Source: Dryococelus australis
Lineage: Eukaryota > Arthropoda > Insecta > Phasmatodea > Phasmatidae
Assembly: GCA_029891345.1 (NCBI GenBank)
Contig: CM057009.1
Coordinates: forward strand, 297,942,466-298,006,465
DNA length: 64,000 nt
Direction of reading: 5' to 3'
Below are positions 60,465 to 64,000 of the stretch, piece by piece. A model generated the notes under the pieces. It was not told the origin of the DNA. It saw only the letters and a list, made by a program, of their open reading frames with translations, and did no database searches. The translations under genes were made by a program, and so were the position numbers. Within the stretch, counting starts at the first letter, position 1. The number at the start of each line of letters is the position of its first letter.

Positions 60465-60469
60465 GTCAT

Positions 60470-61130
60470 TTTCACCAAACCAAACTGAGGCTGGGGTCCT
60501 GTTTTGCAGGGCACTTGTGGGTGATCTATTTAGCTCAGAGGCACATGCACGTACTGCTTCTCCTCAGAGGGTGCGGGGTAGGTCTGTCTGCAAATTTTGT
60601 CCTTACCTTGTTCCTCAGCGTTAGGTTAATCCTTTCCACCTTAGAGTTCTGTTGAGGAGTGTATTGGGTGGTGTACTCACTAATGATCCCTTTATCAGCA
60701 CAGAATTTTTTGAACGAGTTTGAGCTGAATTCGCCACCATTGTCAAGTCTGATTCTTTTGCTTTTTACTCCATATTGGGTCTTCACCATCTTGATGAAGT
60801 TCATCAAGTTTTGTTCAGCTTCACTTTTAGTTTTCAGCAAATACACAGTAGTGATGTGAGAAAAATCATCAACAACCACTTGGAAATGTCGCTCACCTTC
60901 TTTGGTCGCTGTCTTGACAGGTCCACTTACATCTGAATGTAGAAGTTCTCCAATGCACTGAACGGTAGATTGAGCACCTGCAGGTCTCGTCTGTTTAGGT
61001 GGCCAAGTCTTCTATGCCAAAGACTGGTTTCACTTGTGATGATAATTTCCCCAAATTCCTGGCAAACAATAGTGTGCTTAGTGTTTTCCCCTCTATTTGT
61101 CACCTTTTCTTTACTGAAAACTACAGTCAA
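60470..61130 (-). pseudogene. Copia integrase
   Basis: The GAG-pre-integrase region has LWHRRLGHLNRRDLQVL (60927-61130). The core has YFVVVVDDFSHITTVYLL-type words (MVVDDFSHITTVYLL, first Asp), KRIRLDNGGEFSSNSF (second Asp) and YTPQQNSKVERINLTLRNKV (Glu). The D,D,E triad is intact. A frame change at about 60540 leads into the NKSPTSALQNRTPASVWFG-like part. The H2C2-type ligands H-x3-H are visible in the pre-integrase part. Confidence 0.88.
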
Positions 61131-61610
61131 ATTTTTTTCTGGATTAATTTGCTTACTAATAACAGATTATTCTTCAAGCCTGGTACTATCAAAGCTTCAA
61201 ACGTGATGGTTCCACTGCCGTAGTCACCCATGAATTTTCCAGCTCTTGTAGCTATCATTTATTTTCCATTTGCAGTTTTAATAACAACACTGTGAGGTAG
61301 TGTTCTTATCACTGACATGTACTCTTCTAAACTTCCGATAACAAGGTGACTTGTAGCACCCAAATCCAGAATGAAAATGTTGCCTTTACTCGTTACCTCA
61401 CAACTGAAGGCTGTGAATGAATATATGCCTGATGGGCTCTTGGTCCACCTGGGGTTTCATTTCCTTTGAAATGTTTTCATTCTGTCCCTTTTGATTTTCC
61501 TGTCCTTTGTTTATTGTGCCAACAGTCTTTCCTTTTATGACCCACTTTTCCACATCCATAGCACGTTACTTTGAATAGTACTTCATTACTAGAAAGATTT
61601 TCATAGCACA
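61130..61610 (-). pseudogene. Copia zinc knuckle and protease
   Basis: CYGCGKVGHKRKDC (about 61540) is a CCHC nucleocapsid knuckle with all ligands. The protease follows: GNIFILDLGATSHLVIGSLE, in which the usual D-S/T-G-A is D-L-G-A, then VIKTANGK and GSGTITFEALIVPGLKNNLL, the usual V-P-x-L-x-x-N-L-L-S end. A stop interrupts it near 61258. Confidence 0.8.
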
Positions 61611-61620
61611 TTTGACTTTC

Positions 61621-62176
61621 TCATTTAATTTCCTCTTCCAGAAGCCTACACTTAACAAATTCCATGGTTAGGTCTTGTTGCATGGTTTCTATAGCAGTTA
61701 TAACTGTGTTGAAGTTGTCGTCTATTGTCAAAAGTAGATGACAGATATTGTCCGTATCATCTATTTTGGCACCTGCATCATCCATATTTCGAACTAGGCT
61801 GCCGAAACAAAGGAAATGTTCTAATTTTTCTTTTGGCTTGAACTTCAGTGATAATAATATTTTCTTCAGATACAATTTACTGAACACACTTTTTCTTTCA
61901 AATACTTATTTGAGTGATTTTAACATATCTTTGGCACATCTTGCATCTTTTACCAATTCTAAATACTTATCAGCCAAACACTGCACAATAACTGATTTTG
62001 CCTTGGCATCCTTCTTGAGGAATTCCTTTGTCTTCCGCTATGTCCTCTAGATTTATTTCTGTAGTCTCCAGCTGTTGTTTTACATCCAGCACCAACTTGA
62101 CACAAAATTTCCAGTTGCCAAATCCACTGTTATCCGAAAGAATTGGCAGGACACTTTGAGAACTACATAAGGCCAT
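61621..62176 (-). pseudogene. Copia gag
   Basis: Starts MALCSSQSVLPILSD (62176), then FGNWKFCVKLVLDVKQQLET, the W-K-x-x-x-x-x-L motif of Copia gags. After a frameshift near 61975 it continues DKYLELVKDARCAKDM, and after a stop near 61905 it gives FSKLYLKKILLSLKFKPKE, DDTDNICHLLLTIDDNFNTV and LTMEFVKCRLLEEEIK. This corresponds to the UBN2 gag domain. Confidence 0.82.
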
Positions 62177-62283
62177 CTTTTTTACTGGGCGTTGATGGCC
62201 TCTTTCCAAAAAATTTCACGATGAACGTCAACACTTCCCACCTTATTTTCTTCACAGCAAAAGGTTCAAACATTTCACGAAAG

Positions 62284-62299
62284 CACTGGGCCCATAACC
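62284..62299 (-). other. Copia primer-binding site (half tRNA-iMet type)
   Basis: The minus strand reads GGTTATGGGCCCAGTG directly after the LTR. This is the primer site used by Drosophila copia-like elements, complementary to an internal fragment of initiator methionine tRNA. Confidence 0.9.
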
Positions 62300-62444
62300 T
62301 ATTATAATTAATTTTTACTACGGTGGTTGTTTCAAATAAAAGCCTCATTGTTTACAAAACACATATATTGTGGTACATCTCTACGATGCCATTGCTATTC
62401 ACTGACTTGTAAACAGTGTTTGCCAACATCGGCACATAACATAT
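62300..62444 (-). repeat. 5' LTR of the Copia element, truncated
   Basis: Homologous to 58355-58517 as far as CATAACATAT. The last stretch, which should read AAAACATGAACATTC to GGGACA, is replaced by the LTR start of element K. Confidence 0.75.
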
Positions 62445-63149
62445 TGTTGCGGGCAAAGGAGTCAAATTCGCAACATGACTGACGAAGTGCTGTTCTGGCA
62501 CATTTGCAGTGAGGGGAGCTAGGGAGAGCAACGGTGGTGCAAGGCATTCCTGCATGTCGGCCAGTGGCAACTATAAAAGGCCGCTGGGGCCTGACGATGG
62601 CCCCACTTCTTGACCCACTCTGCTGGTACTACTACTTGAGGGCATCATCAATTCCGGATGTCTGCGAAAGATCTTGTGAGGGCAGCATTGCAGGGCAAGC
62701 TGTGATACCATTGACTTGGGAGAGACATGTCCAGATTGGCCATCCACGACAGCACGACAACACAACACGAGGCGGAGGAGCTCTGGTCGTGACGTAATTA
62801 ACAGTGGTAAGGAGAAATTCAGTTCTGGGTGCAGGATGGATTCGGAGATGATATTACGTGCCGCGAACCATAGAGCCCCCTCACCCCCCTAATTACGAGC
62901 TTATTAATTGTTAATGTAATTGTAGCTTTGAAGAGTCAAGTTTTATTCTATATTATTTGTTGAGATACTCCAATCTATAATCATTCAGTATTTGCTTATT
63001 ACTGTATTTGATATCCTTTATTGTATAAGAAGGAATAAAACAAATTATAGTTTTTGTAATTATTCTTGTGTTATTGAGCCATCTGAGTTTACCCCCCAGA
63101 CCAGAGTAAAGTGACGTCTCTAGTATGCATACCCAGGTAGAGCGTTACA
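62445..63149 (+). repeat. 5' LTR of element K
   Basis: Begins TGTTGCGGGC and ends GCGTTACA, so it has TGT...ACA termini. It contains a TATA box (TATAAAA, 62572-62578) and AATAAA (63034-63039). It directly abuts the broken Copia LTR on the left and a primer-site-like TGGTGGAGGTGCG on the right. The second LTR must lie outside the window. Confidence 0.75.
62572..62578 (+). promoter_or_regulatory. TATA box in the LTR of element K
   Basis: CTATAAAAGGCC is a good TATA box, placed about 130 bases inside the LTR and followed by AATAAA 460 bases later. Confidence 0.5.
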
Positions 63150-64000
63150 GTGGTGGAGGTGCGTGTCGAGTCCTTTCTCTTGTGTGCCAGCAATTAGTAT
63201 TTTAGCATAAATTAGTCCCTTTAATTCTTGCGTTTATTGTACAGTTAGAGCCATAAGCAGTTGGAATGTTGCAATATCAGTCACAGGTGGCCAGGCAGGC
63301 CAAGGTAAATTTAAATCCCAGGCCATAGCTCACACTCCACACAACCCCACCAATGAGACACTCCACAGTGAAATTGCGAAGTTGAAGCAGGAAATCGCGA
63401 GCCTATGTATCTCTAAGCGCGAGAATCAGGATTAACCAACACAGATGTCCGGTTTGTATCGGGGTATGCAAAGGGGTAGGCCTTTTGTGAGATACAGTCA
63501 ATCACCCACCTGACAGTTTCATACACGCCAGTACGACCGCAGGGGCAGATATGAACCTAATTACATACCACAAGGCATGAGACAGCCAGTTGTTGTTGTT
63601 ATTAAAGAATGTTCTTCTGCACAACACAGCCCGCAATACAGTCAACCAAGGTGCTTTCACGACACTTACTGTAACCAAGGCCAGAGAGATAACAGGAAGC
63701 AGGACGACAACACCACATTTTACCAGCCAGCACCAAATCACAATTGCAGAAACATCCCGTATAGAGGTACTAGTCATTCCATTCATCGCGGTACCCAGCA
63801 ACAGTTTCCAAAAAACTAGGTAACGAGGGGGCCAGTTCCGTTTCCCCCATTGACAAAAGAGAACTGACCAAGCTCGCCTGCAGGACGATATTTAATAAGG
63901 TCGATAAGAATATGTCGTACCTAGAAATTGCACAGCATAATGCACACAGCAACGGCTTTGTAACCGCCTTAGACAGAAAACCCAAAAGTAGGTCTCAGGC
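63150..64000 (+). pseudogene. gag-like region of element K (continues beyond window)
   Basis: After a leader with GTGGTGGAGGTGCGTGTCG (probable PBS), a frame gives EIAKLKQEIASLCISKREN, a short coiled coil like that before Gypsy gag tails. An Arg/Gln/Asn-rich stretch follows (MSGLYRGMQRGRPFVRYSQS). From 63818 to the window end a further frame is open (EGASSVSPIDKRELTKLACR, then YLEIAQHNAHSNG). At least two stops separate these parts. Family assignment beyond LTR retrotransposon is uncertain. Confidence 0.55.

Larger units (their letters stand above)
58355..62444 (-). mobile_element. Ty1/Copia retrotransposon nested in element H
   Basis: Short direct repeats flank a minus-strand gag-PR-IN-RT-RNase H region, the Copia gene order. 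The left copy (58355-58517) and right copy (62300-62444) share TATTATAATT, GGTGGTTGTTTCAAATAAA and the ACACATATATTGTGG block. The internal PBS is the Copia-type initiator-Met tRNA site. The right LTR is cut after ACATAT by the start of element K. Only some frames are broken, and integrase and RT active residues remain, so it is younger than the surrounding Gypsy elements. Confidence 0.88.

Overview
This is eukaryotic, animal-type, AT-rich DNA with very few host coding sequences and a dense population of decayed transposable elements (TEs). GT-AG splice sites, Jockey/CR1-type LINE, Tc1, hAT, Ty1/Copia and Ty3/Gypsy elements together suggest an arthropod, most likely an insect with a large genome. 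The species cannot be named from the window. No bacterial-type feature (operon, RBS, CRISPR, riboswitch) is present.

Layout. 1-2470 (-): a decayed Gypsy pol (element F). 5098-13963 (-): a structurally complete LTR retrotransposon (element A) with two ~1.9 kb LTRs beginning TGAT/TGAC and ending ATCA, a 4-bp target duplication AGTG, primer-binding site, polypurine tract, gag with a PHD-like finger, and PR-RT-RNase H-IN. 18594-18923 (+): a hAT dimerisation-domain remnant. 20018-34214 (-): four phase-compatible exons of one host gene, resembling the SZT2/KICSTOR family. Its introns hold a Gypsy fragment D (20.9-23.2 kb), a Tc1-like element (24603-26086), a second PHD-gag Gypsy element B (to ~31261) and, joined directly to it, the 3' end and LTR of an A-family element (C, 31262-33202).

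35.7-38.98 kb (+): Gypsy element G. 41429-42567 (+): a second Tc1-like element. 45.57-45.93 kb: a large GA microsatellite. 47491-48596 (+): a decayed DUF7869-like RNase H-fold gene. 49.1-55.0 kb (-): a Jockey/CR1-like LINE whose ORF1 is split by a 2.16 kb hAT element (52406-54568) with a perfect 8-bp duplication.

55.5-64 kb is a nest: Gypsy element H (same family as G) contains a Copia element (58355-62444, -), whose right LTR is in turn cut by the LTR of a further Gypsy-like element K (62445-63149) that runs off the window.

The only apparent host function is the split minus-strand gene. Nearly all TE reading frames carry stops, frameshifts or lost catalytic residues, so most are fossils. 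The Copia element is the best preserved, keeping its integrase D,D,E residues and an RT VDD pair. I see no clearly new biological system. The most unusual observations are the PHD-like zinc fingers in the gags of two LTR families (tandemly duplicated in B), the B/C junction, the DUF7869-like gene and the layered nest at the right end.
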